A stretch of DNA of 64,000 bases, taken from the NCBI GenBank assembly GCA_907165275.2, contig OU015662.1:5525501-5589500 (forward strand). Reading direction: 5' to 3'. Shown one piece after another: positions 22,127-33,524 of the stretch (position 1 is the first letter of the stretch; each line of letters opens with the position of its first letter). A program made the position numbers and the translations under genes. Under the pieces are notes generated by a model. It made no database searches. It had not been told where the DNA came from and saw nothing but the letters and a program-made list of their open reading frames with translations. Source of the DNA: Zygaena filipendulae (taxonomy: Eukaryota; Arthropoda; Insecta; Lepidoptera; Zygaenidae).

Positions 22127-22969
22127 CTAATATTTTGTCATCTGGAGCGGTTGGAATTGTTTTTAGGACGCGCGTTATGCCATATTTGGAGGCGAGGTTC
22201 TGCCTCCGGTGAATTATAATAATTATATTTTATCAATTTATATGAACGTGTGTGTGTGCCCGGGTTCCTTTGCGTACCTGTCTTATTATTCACCACGCAC
22301 ACTGTTTCTTTCACACTTTTTATTCAATGGAATCAATGAGTAATAAAATTACACCTTTGTTCGAATCAGCCATCTTTTATTAACGTTTCATTATTATGTT
22401 ACCTATCAATTACAAGTCACCTACTTATCGTTCACCAGCTAACCACCCCAAACTTTTTTTTTCTATCATAGATTCACGTAGTCTGTCAAAAATTACAACA
22501 GATTAAAAATTATTCATAATCTTCAACATCCTCCACACCCAAAAAGAACCACCCAATCAAGTAATCCACAAGTATTACTTTATGGAAAACACTAATAATA
22601 GAGGAATAAGACAACTAATCCAGTCTCAACATGTTAGAATCAATTGATATACTTACATTGCAAACAAATGTCTGTAAAGTTACAAACTTATCCCTTTACA
22701 TTAATTGAGGTCCACCAGTTACACATACATAATGAACAATTTTTTTTTTTAAATGTCTTATTTTTAGGTACCTACCTAATTAAGTCAACACAAAAAAATA
22801 TCCAAATCTTACGATTGATTATTTTCGATAGAATCTTATGTTGCAATGTTTTCGATAGAATCTTATGTTGTTCTTATGCCCTAGGTGCCCATTTTGAATG
22901 TAGTCACTAATCAAACACCCGTGCTCAAAGTAAAATTCAATTTATGAACGATTGCTGCGTTTTTTGCAG
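22127..22969. other. Intron upstream of the LDLa exon
   Basis: An AT-rich region that ends in the splice acceptor TTTTTTGCAG at 22,960-22,969. It contains a short direct repeat 'TTTTCGATAGAATCTTATGTTG' (in two pieces, 22,822-22,870). No exon was recognised here. Confidence 0.5.
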
Positions 22970-25808
22970 AATGTCCGCCGGCCGCCGACGGTATGGAGCG
23001 GTTTGCGTGTCCCACGCCGGATCGGCAGGGGCGCTACCGGTGCATCGACGACCACGTACTCTGCGACGGCTTCATTGACTGCCCCAACGGGGAAGATGAA
23101 GACCGCCAAGCTTGCATGTTCTACAAGACGGTACGTTTAATAAACCTCTGCTCCCAAAAAAAAATATGACCTCACGAGTCAAGGTATCTATTTCGTTTTA
23201 GTTTTGTAGTCATTTTTACATGAAAAATAAACCGTAATTCAAATACTAGATATGAGAAATGACTTGATTTTTCTTTTTAACCGACTTCCAAAAAGGAGGA
23301 GGTTCTATGTTCGATTGTATGTATGTTTTTTTTTTTTTTTTTTTATGTATGTTCACCGATTACTCGAAGACGGTTGGACCGATTTCGAAAATTCTTTTTT
23401 TGTTTGAAAGGGTTTACTCCCAATTAGGTCCCATTGCCACCAAGTCGGGATCTGATGATGGGATCTTGGAGAAATCGAGGGAACTCTTCAAAAATTATAG
23501 GCACACCTATGGCGATTTGGGTATTTTTTATAGTAAATTGTTCATTTGCTTTCGGAAAGCAAAATTTGAAGAAGTGGAACTGATGATGAAGACCACAGGT
23601 GGTCATCGGAACAACTCACAAATAATACGTATTTCACGGGTTCCGGTTGAAGCGATTTCGAAAATTGTTTTTTTGTTTGAAGGGGATACTCTCAAATTAA
23701 TTCCATTGTCACCAAGTCGAGATCTCATGATGGGATCGTGGAGTAATCGAGGGAACTCTTCAAAAATTATGAGAACACTTATAGCGATTTTTGTATTTTT
23801 TATAGTAAAACGTTTCTTTGCTTTCGGAAAGCAAATTTGAAGAAGAGGAATTGATGATGAAGACCACAGATGGTCATCGTAACTACTCAATAATGGGTAT
23901 TTCACGGGTTCCGAATCGTTAACTTTAATATGGTTTCTAAACAATTTATGCCCGTCACAATGTATATGGTGAATTGGAACTGATGGTGATGTACTAGGAG
24001 AACTCCTCAACAATTAACGTCCCTGCATCGGGAAAAGCAATTTTTTGTAAAAGGTGATGAGCAGTTGACATTAGGCTATTGTAACTTAGAGAAATTACGA
24101 AATAAGTCACTTAAAAGCGAGAAATAAACAAAATTTTAACAAAAAAATTAAAACCGACTTCCAAAAACACAAAACTAAAAAACTAAAAATAAAAAACTAA
24201 ATATAACAAAATACCGATTTAATCCAAAAGACAAAAACACACGTAATATTATTATTGGTTTGTGCTACCACTGATCGGTATGAAGTCGGTGACAAGCCAA
24301 ATATGAAGGGGGAAGATGGGCTAAGTCGACTCCCGCCACCAGCTCTTCGTGAGCAGAACAACCCAAGTGGGCAGACACCAGCGGGCTTGTCACCGAATTC
24401 AAACCGATCAGTGGTAGCACAAACCAATAATAATATTACGTGTGTTTTTGTCTTTTGGATTAAATCGGTATTTTGTTATATTTAGTTTTTTATTTTTAGT
24501 TTTTTAGTTTTGTGTTTTTGGAAGTCGGTTTTAATTTTTTTGTTAAAATTTTTAATCTATTTTAATTGAAATAACTCAAAAAAAATATTTTGGTAACATA
24601 ATTTTAAACATATTACCTACTGCCATATCAATTTTTATCGATAAATCTTTTCTCTTTTTTTGATATTCCTTTGTCCAAGTAAGTAAAATTATCTGGAAGA
24701 TCTCGGACTTTGAGCGATTAACCCCTTGGCCACAGTCTCGGCGGCGGCGGTAGCGGCGGCGACGGCGGCAAAAACAAATGGTAGACAACATACGAAGTCG
24801 GCCACAGCTATCAGCGGCGCGAGCTGTGGCCAACTTCTTATGATTCTACCATTTGTTTTTGCCGCTGCCACCGCCGCCACCGCCGCCACCAGACACTGTG
24901 GCGCCGTCCTAAGTCAGCCTTCTATTGCACTTAATTAAAAATTGTTACCTATTATTGTTACTTTTTTTACAACATAGGTATAACTTTATTTAAAACGAGC
25001 TGTCCCCCACGGGTTCACCCGCGACAATTTCAATGTTCCCGTAGGCATTTCGGGATAAAAAGTACCTTATGTCACTCAGGACTACCGTAGCTTCCTATAA
25101 GTAAAATATTTTTTAAATCGGTTCAGTAGATCCAGAGATTACCTACCCCTATACAACGCCACAAACTCACAAACTTTACGTCTTTGTAATATTAGTAGAG
25201 ATTATTTGATTTTAAAAGTTCATAAAATACATCTCAATTCTGAAAGATGTTTTACAAAGTATAGCAGGTTTGGGACGTCACCCGATCGCGTCAATAGAAA
25301 AACGCTCAAGGTCATTTGACACACACGAGCCGTAAGACGAGTGAGTGTATTGTACTTGTTACTATAGGTGCCTATTATACAGTATGAATATAGCGTTTTG
25401 TGGCTCACATACAATACGCAATCTATTTTTAACACAATTTAGCATTGTAAAGGCGCTTTTTTTAAATTAGTTTCTCGGCAATATGCCTCGACCTTAGTGG
25501 AATAATTGTTCCTACACCTACAGTTCCTACAGTTGTGGCACCTTTTTTCGCCTGCTTTTTTATTATTTCCAAGAATGACTGGATGAGAAATCCAAAGGTT
25601 GAATTCTGACATTCAATGACTTCCGGAAATCGCGCAAAATTACTCCTGTTAGAACCGCATAATATATTATTATTGTAGTATTTTAAGATCGGTGCAGCAA
25701 AAACTTTTCAGTTAAATTAAGAAATTACTTATTTGTGTTTGTTTCCAGACAAAAGCACACCTGGACGTGTTGGCGGACGCGCTGTTGCGATGGGCGCGCG
25801 GTCGCTAA
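22970..25808 (+). CDS. jeb: jelly belly (jeb)-like secreted LDLa protein, last two coding exons
   Basis: Exon A is 22,970-23,130 (acceptor TTTTTTGCAG, donor ACG|GTACGT) and exon B 25,749-25,808 (acceptor GTTTCCAG, stop TAA). The phases agree across the 2.6 kb intron. Exon A starts after a phase-1 intron, so the first codon is split with an unseen upstream exon. The 53 full codons of exon A hold an LDL-receptor class A domain with six cysteines, the 'RCIDDHVLCDGFIDC' core and an acidic 'NGEDED' calcium site. Exon B adds TKAHLDVLADALLRWARGR and then the stop. The domain close to the C-terminus with this basic, leucine-rich tail fits Jelly belly, the secreted ligand of the Alk receptor tyrosine kinase in insect muscle and neurons (C. 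elegans HEN-1 is related). Upstream exons, including the signal peptide, were not found with confidence and may lie in or left of the window. The LDLa domain is clear. The jeb name rests on recognising the tail and domain placement. Confidence 0.75.
23276..24128 (+). repeat. 'AACCGACTTCC' interspersed repeat body in the jeb intron
   Basis: It begins TTTAACCGACTTCCAAAAAG with a poly-T run at 23,327-23,343. It holds two diverged tandem copies of a roughly 300-base block ('CGATTTCGAAAATT', 'CACCAAGTCG', 'GATGATGGGATC', 'GAGGGAACTCTTCAAAAATTA', 'GATGATGAAGACCACAG'), at about 23,370-23,640 and 23,650-23,900. A 177-codon frame at 23,307-23,840 runs through it but is repeat sequence. A degenerate partner lies at 44,515-44,660. 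Confidence 0.75.
24130..24552. repeat. Large near-perfect palindrome (foldback element)
   Basis: The left arm (about 24,130-24,305) and right arm (about 24,388-24,552) are inverted copies of about 165 bases with only about two mismatches in the outer 150. Each runs from AAAATTTTAACAAAAAAATT through AACCGACTTCCAAAAACAC to 'GTGCTACCACTGATCGGT' and 'CGGTGACAAGCC'. About 90 bases separate them. Because of the symmetry, two 76-codon frames on opposite strands share the same last 28 residues; neither is a gene. It lies inside the last intron of the jeb-like gene. Confidence 0.85.
24728..24905. repeat. GC-rich foldback element with GGC-triplet arms
   Basis: GGCCACAGTCTCGGCGGCGG… (left) and its complement ending CCACCAGACACTGTGGC (right) form arms of about 80 bases around a short spacer at about 24,813. 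Each arm has (GGC)n-type runs, then AAAAACAAATGGTAG, then GCCACAGCT next to the centre. Several overlapping Ala/Arg-rich frames here arise from the triplet runs and are not genes. Confidence 0.75.
24993..25203 (-). mobile_element. Lep1-like Helitron copy
   Basis: It reads GAGCTGTCCCCCACGGGTTC, 'ACCCGCGACAATTTCAATG', 'CGGGATAAAAAGTACC', then 'TTTGTAATATTAGTAGAGAT', which is the reverse of the family from its 3' to its 5' end. It sits in the jeb intron. Confidence 0.7.
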
Positions 25809-28800
25809 GGACTCTGACCCCGGACCTCGACCGCCCATCGCTCCAACATTCCACCAGTGCTACACGGACCTTATGTAAACGAATACTCGATCGATCGACA
25901 CCGCGTGCTCTATAGCGTATAACGAAAGCTGCGAACTCCATTCCGATGAACCAACCAGTCAAGATACTCGTATAGATAGATAGATGGTGTGAGCGCAATG
26001 AAACATATCAAGTAGTGGTGCAGCATTTGCCAAATACGTGACCACTTAATGTGTAGTGTAAGAAGTCCGCGAACAAGCGTCGTAGCTGATTGCGTGTTGG
26101 TCTAGTGGTGAGCTGCGCGGGAGCACCCATAGAGCATACGAAGTGACGCGAACTGATTTCGTCTTGATCGACTTCGCCGCAGCAGATTTATTTTCCGAAT
26201 ATTTCGTACCTTCTAGCTCTTATTAAACTAAAATGTGAGACTGGTAGTCGACATTGTTAGTCGGTAGAACATAATATTATACATAAATATTTTAGATTTA
26301 ATAATTCTTAATTTGGCGAAATATTAATAATATTTATGTGAACTTGTTAAAAATTTATTCACATTAAATTGTATTCGTTATTTTAATTAAGTTATGATAT
26401 TCCATGTTATAATATAAAAGAGCGTTTTAAAACTTACATATAACAGAAAAATAACAATATTTGTACATATTATATAACTCCAATAATTTTATTACAATTT
26501 ATTTAGTTCATTCGGCCTATCACGTTTGGGATGAATTGTATGAATGGCACATGTTTATTTTTTATGGACAGTCAGTGTGTATGAGACTTTGGTACAGTTT
26601 TATTGTGGAACCACATAGCTCACCGACATTAGTGATAACTGAAGTAGACACTTTAATTTTGATCTCGTTAAATAATAGTCATTTAAGGCAGCTACTATTT
26701 TGTTATTATAATTAAATAATCAATTAAATATTTTACTTTTCCAAAAATGGTGATAAATAATGCGGTATATCTTTCATTAATTATAGATAGAATTTTGACT
26801 GAATGTAGAGTTTATATTTTTATTTTCCCCAAAAAGGCTGCAAACTATATCGAGTCAATATAAGTTCCTATTGTTTAAGATATTTGTTTCAAATCTTTTC
26901 CAAATATTATGTTAACTAAAATAATATTATATTCGACATTTTTAATAATAACAATTTACGTAACTATATATCTAGTTTTGGGAATACAGCAAAGAAAACA
27001 TGCTTATTATGAGAATTCATTGACATAATATCGTAAAATACGTACTATTATAATATCAACAAAAAGTTTTTGGTCAAATAACTACTACTTAGTTTATAAT
27101 ATTTTTTTTTATTAAGTAGGTACCTATACATATTATGTTAATTATATTTACAAAAACTGCATCAAAATAAAAACATTCATTTAATTTTCCCATACTCCTT
27201 TTGACAGCAGAAATAATTTTGACAATTTGGATTTAAATTTGATTTCCTTTATACCATTTGATTTATAATATTTCTAACTGACGTTTATATTTTAATTTTT
27301 TTTTTTTTTAATTTTTACTCAACAGTAAAAAACAAAGTAAAACTGTTAGTAGCTTTTTTTTTAAATAAAATATTAATAATTATACACTTTATTCACATCT
27401 AACAACTAAGAATTTTATTGATGTAACTGTTAATGGTGTCTTAGATTGTTGTGTAACGTCTTATGGTATACTAATACACATTTAAATATATAGATGTTAT
27501 TAAAATATTAAAGCATACAAAAAGTTAAATATTAACCTAAGTATAATTAAAAAAAAAATATTCAATTATTACATATGAATTTATAATATTTGCTTAGTAA
27601 TAAATCATTATGATAACAGTATAAACTATGGTGACATGCTCAGTGCTCACATTGAATGATATAATGGAATTTTATTTACTATAATTATTATAATATTATC
27701 ATTGGACTTTGTGTGATGAACACAGGGTTCCATTTTCCAGTCTGGGTGTGTATATATATATCTATAGTATAAAATATATGTAATAATATGTGTAGTATAT
27801 ACCACGTTTGCTTGGTTTCCACGACACAAGCTTATAGCTTAGTGTGGGATCAAGTAGATCTGTGTGTTGTGAAGTGGATTATTATTATTATATTATTATT
27901 ATTGATTTTATGCTTCAAATAAAACTTCAAAATATTTATAAAATATTATAAAATATAGTATGAATCCATCAAGTAGTTTATAAATAATCTACTAAACATT
28001 ATAGTAGACATTGCACTAAATTTAATTAATAATTATTCATAAATATTTTTGTGTATATCTTATAAAATTAGTCGTAAGATACATAATATGTAGCACCATA
28101 ACATAATATTTATCATCTTGGAATTAGATTAGCTAAACGAAAAGTAAGTACCTAATACATATTAATATGGTAGAATTTTTTTTATCTTATAATATAATTG
28201 TCGTAGTGGATCATCTATGTTAGAAGAAATTAAAATTATTATGAGGATGTGAATTAAAGTGTATGTTATGTACTTTAAAGTGAGATCTATGTGAGACATA
28301 GGAGGCTCATCTTAGCACATACCTAATGTTTCTATGTTGGTTGTAGTGGTTTATTAGCCTTTTTATACGTTAGGGAAAATGTAGGGTTAGGAATATATAT
28401 ACATACAGTTCATTTGCCTTTAAATTGTATATAAACACCGCAGTAGTCTGTTAGAACATAAGTTCTTGAGCCATCAGACTCTGTGGTATTTATTGTATAA
28501 AGATAAATTATATCATATATTATACATTATATTATAAATTATTATACATACATATATATGTATATAGATTATGTATATATTAATATATTTACATTAAACT
28601 GGTTAGCTAGCTAGAAATAATAATGATCATTATTTCTGGCTACTACGGCAATAAAATATTTTGGAAAATTTGTTATATAAAGTTTCTATTTAATTATCTC
28701 CGAAATGTGCTTCGATGTTCTATCTCACACAGATCTACTTATTTTTAGGATGACAGAAAATATGAAAATATTTCTTTTATTCCTGCTTATCTAGACTATT

Positions 28801-31800
28801 TTGACCTGATTTCTTATAATACCTACGTTATTAACATTTACTAAACTAATGTAGAGACTGATTTTGAGCAAACAATTTATAGAAATAACACCAAACTACT
28901 CAACTATTAGGTATACATAAACCTATTTTATAATAATAATAATATTTAAGTAAAACAAAATACTTTCGTAGTGTCAATGAATTCTCATTTCATCGATTTA
29001 AGTGAGAACTTAATGTTTAATTACGTATACTATATACCTACTCCATGTAGATGATGATTAATTAACTAACAGCCTCGCAGCAAACAGATATATTGTAATA
29101 TTATTTACGAAAAAGTTTTTATATTTTATTTATTCGTGAAATATTTAGAATTCATTCCCAGTGCTAACTATATTAAATTTATATGTTTATATGGTATATG
29201 TTATTTATATGTTTTTTGTTATTCTTATTTTGTATCGTTTAAATCTTTTATTCCTCTCATCATGTCCAGTTACGGCAGCTAAATAATTCATAAATTGTTC
29301 GTAGATTCTACGTTTAAAAGTGTCTGTTTATCTCGATTCCTATACCTACCTACCTATATATTATTATGTAAATATTTTATTAGAACTGAGCGTACATAAT
29401 GTTATATTTATATTATTGTAACTGCACTAAAATTTGCCTGTTTCGTATGTGCACAGCAATTTATTGTGATATTTTAAATACTATAGGTTAAGATCATGAT
29501 GTCGAGAATAGACTATGTACCTATCAATGTGATTATAAATAATTTGATATACCTACATACCTATAGTAATTACTTTCTATATTAATTACAAATTCGGTCT
29601 TCATCGTTTCTGCTTAGATTTTATATATGTTATTATAATGTTGTTTGCCATAATTTTATCCCAAATAGACATACCTACTTTATAGCTTACTTTTAGTGTA
29701 CCAAGTTTCACTTAAACTGCAGGGTTTATTTTTATCAGTCGCTTTAGTGATCGATATTTTATAATTGTTTAGTTTTGAAACATTGTTAGCAATTTTGGTC
29801 AATTTTATCGATACTTCGTGTACTATGTAGGATAATAATATAGACGCTGAAAGTCGTCTACCCTCCTTTAATAAGCTCGAGAGAACGCCTTCGCCCCCAA
29901 TACCTCAAGGCATGAGCGATCAGCACTACGCCGCAGGATGCGCACTGGACACTGACAAGCATTTTACTGAAAAACCATAACGCTACCTCTAGGGAATAGT
30001 TAAACCGGAAAGATCAAAATCTGAATTTTACAGGAAAAATAAATTTCCTTTTTAATTTCTCAAAAACATTTTGGACCCCCGTTTTTGAGAATAATACTAT
30101 AACAATATAATAATATAATAAATAATAAGGTTCTTATATTGGATATTTATATTATTCGTTAAAATATAGTATTACTTGAAAAAAAGAACCGTAATATTTC
30201 GTATCTTTCGTATTTTCAATAGAAAAATTTTAGAAAAAAAAATCCAAGCTCGAAATACCGAATCTACAATAACATGAAGAACCCTGTCAGTCTATTACCG
30301 GTTTATTCCCTGGGGGCGTCGATATTTGTGCCACGAATTAAAAGCTTCAAATATAGATAACACTGAGATCCGATTACTAAAATGCCGAAAGACTCCTATA
30401 CGTATTCAACTAACATTATAATTTTTAGTAAGTACCTACCCATTAGGTAATGCGGTTTAGAATTCCTAAAAAACTCACACAAGTATGCGAACCTAGAAAA
30501 CGGCTAAGCAGCTGTACATTGTTTTTTTTTGTTTTTTAATTCTTCGAACTAGGTTTTAAAGTTCCCCAGTAGTATTCGTGAAATCCCCAAACGAAGTGTT
30601 ACTATGTATTTCACGTGCAAGAGAAAAGTAGTAATTTTCTATAGGTCTTAATCAGGTAATTTTTATTACTTACACATTTTCTTTTATGCATCCATAGTAA
30701 ATTAATCCTTCGTTTGTCAAGGAAAGTAGGATATATCGTGCGCTCTTAACGACATTTTAGTCATAGGACGACAGATCAAAAGCAGCAATGTTCGAAGCAT
30801 CTTTTGCACTATCGTGGATGTCAATCTTTTGATGGTACTTACCTACTACATTGCACTTCAAGTTGTCATCAAGTCATAATATGAGAAAAATATAAATGCA
30901 CAAAAATTTTATCTTAAATGCACCCCTTGTTCAATGTGCGCCATATAGCTTGTCAATTTCAAAAGACACAATATTTGTTGTTACCATTCATTGTTACTAT
31001 GTCTTCATTGCATTTACCTAAATAAAACACAACCAATATTTTATCTAGTCATTATTACATTATTGTATTTATGATAGCTCGTATATGTACATTGTACAAG
31101 TAAGCACACATTATGAGCACAAGACATTTTCTATACGTTTATTGTATTAATTAACTATACGAAAGAATTAAGGGTTTCTAGTCACGTTTATCAGCCACAA
31201 TGTGTTGCGATTGAAAACGGTAAATTTCATACAATTACTGAAAACATGCTCACAAAATCTTCCGAACTCAGTTCAAATGACATAATGTTTATTATTCTGT
31301 ATACAATATCGCTCATATAGGTACCTATTGAGATTATGAGAACTAAGTACTTCGACGTTACATATTTATTGTTAAAGGATAATATTTTTAGATATCACCA
31401 TTGTAGTTATCAATACTTTATTTGAAAACATTAAAATAGATATAAATTCACGTCAAGTACTTTAATCTACGCGCAATAAAACAGTATCGTACAATGTTTC
31501 AATAACCCTAAATTTACGAAGTACATAACTATCTAATCATAATGATTTATACTTGACAAGATTTACATTCCACCGGTTGTTCCCAGGATATTATAATTGA
31601 ATAAATGCAACTATTTTTGTAGATACATTATATGTATTAAAATTTTGATTGCCACTAGATAGAGTATTAATATATTTTCTCAAAGCATTATGTTCTTACA
31701 AAAAAAAAAGGAACATTACTTGTGTAATTATTTCTCCATCTACCTATATAACCGCACAAACTAAATGTTGTTGATACTTTTAGAAAATTTACCTGACACC

Positions 31801-32200
31801 CCGACCTTTGCCTATAAATTCAAAGAGTTTGAGCTCTTGAACTCTTACGTCGTTCTCACTGCATTGCCTATTTTATGAAAGAGAATAAGCCCGGAGAGAA
31901 TACCTATACTGTATCGTAAACAAGGCTTACACAAGGACTTAATCTGTGTTCACAAACTATTCGAACCGTCTACAGAGCGGCAATTTTCTCTGGGAATATT
32001 CTTGTCTTTTCTACCATGACATGAATGAGTTGCTTTGCCATTTCGCAGAATGTGTGTGCGCAACTCATAAGGCGATAATCTTATAACGACTACGCTATTT
32101 TGTAGGCGTAATATACTTTTGGACTATTTATTATGTATTGTTAATTACTATGTATGTTGTATTAAGATAAAAAATTGAAAACATAAATAAATGTTAATAA
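25809..32200 (+). other. Candidate long 3' UTR / repeat-poor AT-rich tract after jeb
   Basis: For over 6 kb after the jeb stop there are almost none of the Helitron or foldback copies that litter the rest of the window; one truncated SINE at 27,700 is the exception. The sequence is extremely AT-rich, with many TGTATATA/TGTAAATA-type motifs (the UGUANAUA kind bound by Pumilio proteins). AATAAA signals occur at 27,364, 27,914, 28,652, 31,021, 31,484 and near 32,183. No ORF of interest. Long 3' UTRs are common in neuronal insect genes. Whether this tract is transcribed cannot be read from DNA alone. Confidence 0.35.
27700..27905 (+). mobile_element. tRNA-derived SINE, copy 2, head missing
   Basis: It begins in the body at TTTGTGTGATGAACACAGGG and follows the full copy (55,917-56,175, reversed) through 'CATTTTCCAGTCTGGGTGTG', 'GGTTTCCACGACACAAGC' and 'TGTGTTGTGAAGTGGATTAT' to an (ATT)n tail. 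The tRNA-like head is absent, as expected for 5' truncation. Confidence 0.75.
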
Positions 32201-33524
32201 ATGCCTCAGCCAGAAAAACGATCAATCTTTTGTTTTTCCTGTATATTCCATAGATAAATTAATAACAATGTAGAGTTCTTTAAGAGATATAATTATAACT
32301 CTATATACCCTTTTATTTAAACTATACGACAGATAATATTATAATACTACTATACTATACAGATAGTATAATTTAAATCAAATTGTATCTAATTGGAGGC
32401 GCGTCTAAAGATTGAAGATATTTAAATAAATTAATACAAAGAAAAATCTAAAACAATGATTTATCTATTTGTATTTGTACGTGCAACGAATAAAATTGAC
32501 CAGTCTTCAGTGTTACCTACTTTCGTTATACCTACCTACCCTAATTTAAAAGAGGATGATATTGGTTCAAAGAAGAAGAAGAGAAACTTGTAACGTATAG
32601 ATGTACCTACCTATCAATACTATAAGCGCAACAGTGAAACCATGCAGCGTCGGTAGTTTCAATTTTCAAATGGTATTTATTCAAGTTGGTAGATCCGCGT
32701 ACTTGTACTTATTTATTCTGTTCTTGTATATTTTGCATTGCTGCATTGCTTACTTGCATTGCTTTTTAGCTCGTAAACTAAAATTAAGTTGGTAATGTAT
32801 TCGACGCAAGTTTTAGTTTCGAACTTGTTTTTCCACATGACCAGCTATAAAAATACTGTATGAGGAGAGAGGAAGACTACACTTCCGCCATCTCTGACTC
32901 ACGTTTTAAACTAGAACAATATCGAATGTGCGAGAATTTGAAAGTACTTTTACACACCTACTTGGTGTACGTGTTACATACTGAATGATTACCTACTGAA
33001 CCATTATGGTTTCAGCTTAATGCAATTGATGTCACCACTGTAATCACTTGACTATTAAAATTAAAATCTATCTAAAATACAGGTAGTGTACCTAAGGAAT
33101 GATTTGGCAATTTTTAAATCATTGCTATCAATGGGGGAAGATTTTGCTATCGAATACCATTAGGTATACATATATTGAATGCATATTGAATTTATGTTAT
33201 AAAAACACGCCTCCGTATTTTTATTACTTGCCTACCTACCTATATAGGTAAGTTTTGCAAACAGGAATCTCAAGCTTCATAATATTGACACTACTTCTTT
33301 CGTATAAAGTATGTTTCTTCGCATTATTCGCGTTCGTACAGAGTAGAATAATATTTCAGTCATGTTTTATGCACTTTATTCAGTTAATATTCAGTCAAGG
33401 TTGGTGTGTATCTCCGAATAAAAAAGTAATATAGTTTTTTTTTTGGTAAAATTTATCGGTTCATTTTCAATTGTCATTCAAAGATAACATTAACATAATA
33501 TTCTTAATGATTTTTTTTTCTAAT
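32201..33524. other. Intergenic DNA before the OBP gene
   Basis: No repeat was recognised. TATAAAG at 33,303-33,309 and three initiator-like TTCAGT motifs at 33,355, 33,380 and 33,391 lie 130-220 bases upstream of the OBP start codon and are candidates for its promoter, but spacing between TATA and initiators is not ideal. Confidence 0.35.

Noticed and set aside
23307..24013. Frames of 177 (+) and 136 (-) codons
   Set aside because: They lie within the 'AACCGACTTCC' repeat and carry no domain.
24197..24485. Two 76-codon frames on opposite strands with the same C-terminal end
   Set aside because: They come from the palindrome: each strand carries the same arm.
26090..26125. tRNA-like start (GTGTTGGTCTAGTGGTGAGC)
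   Set aside because: An A-box-like string only; no B box or cloverleaf follows at the right distance.
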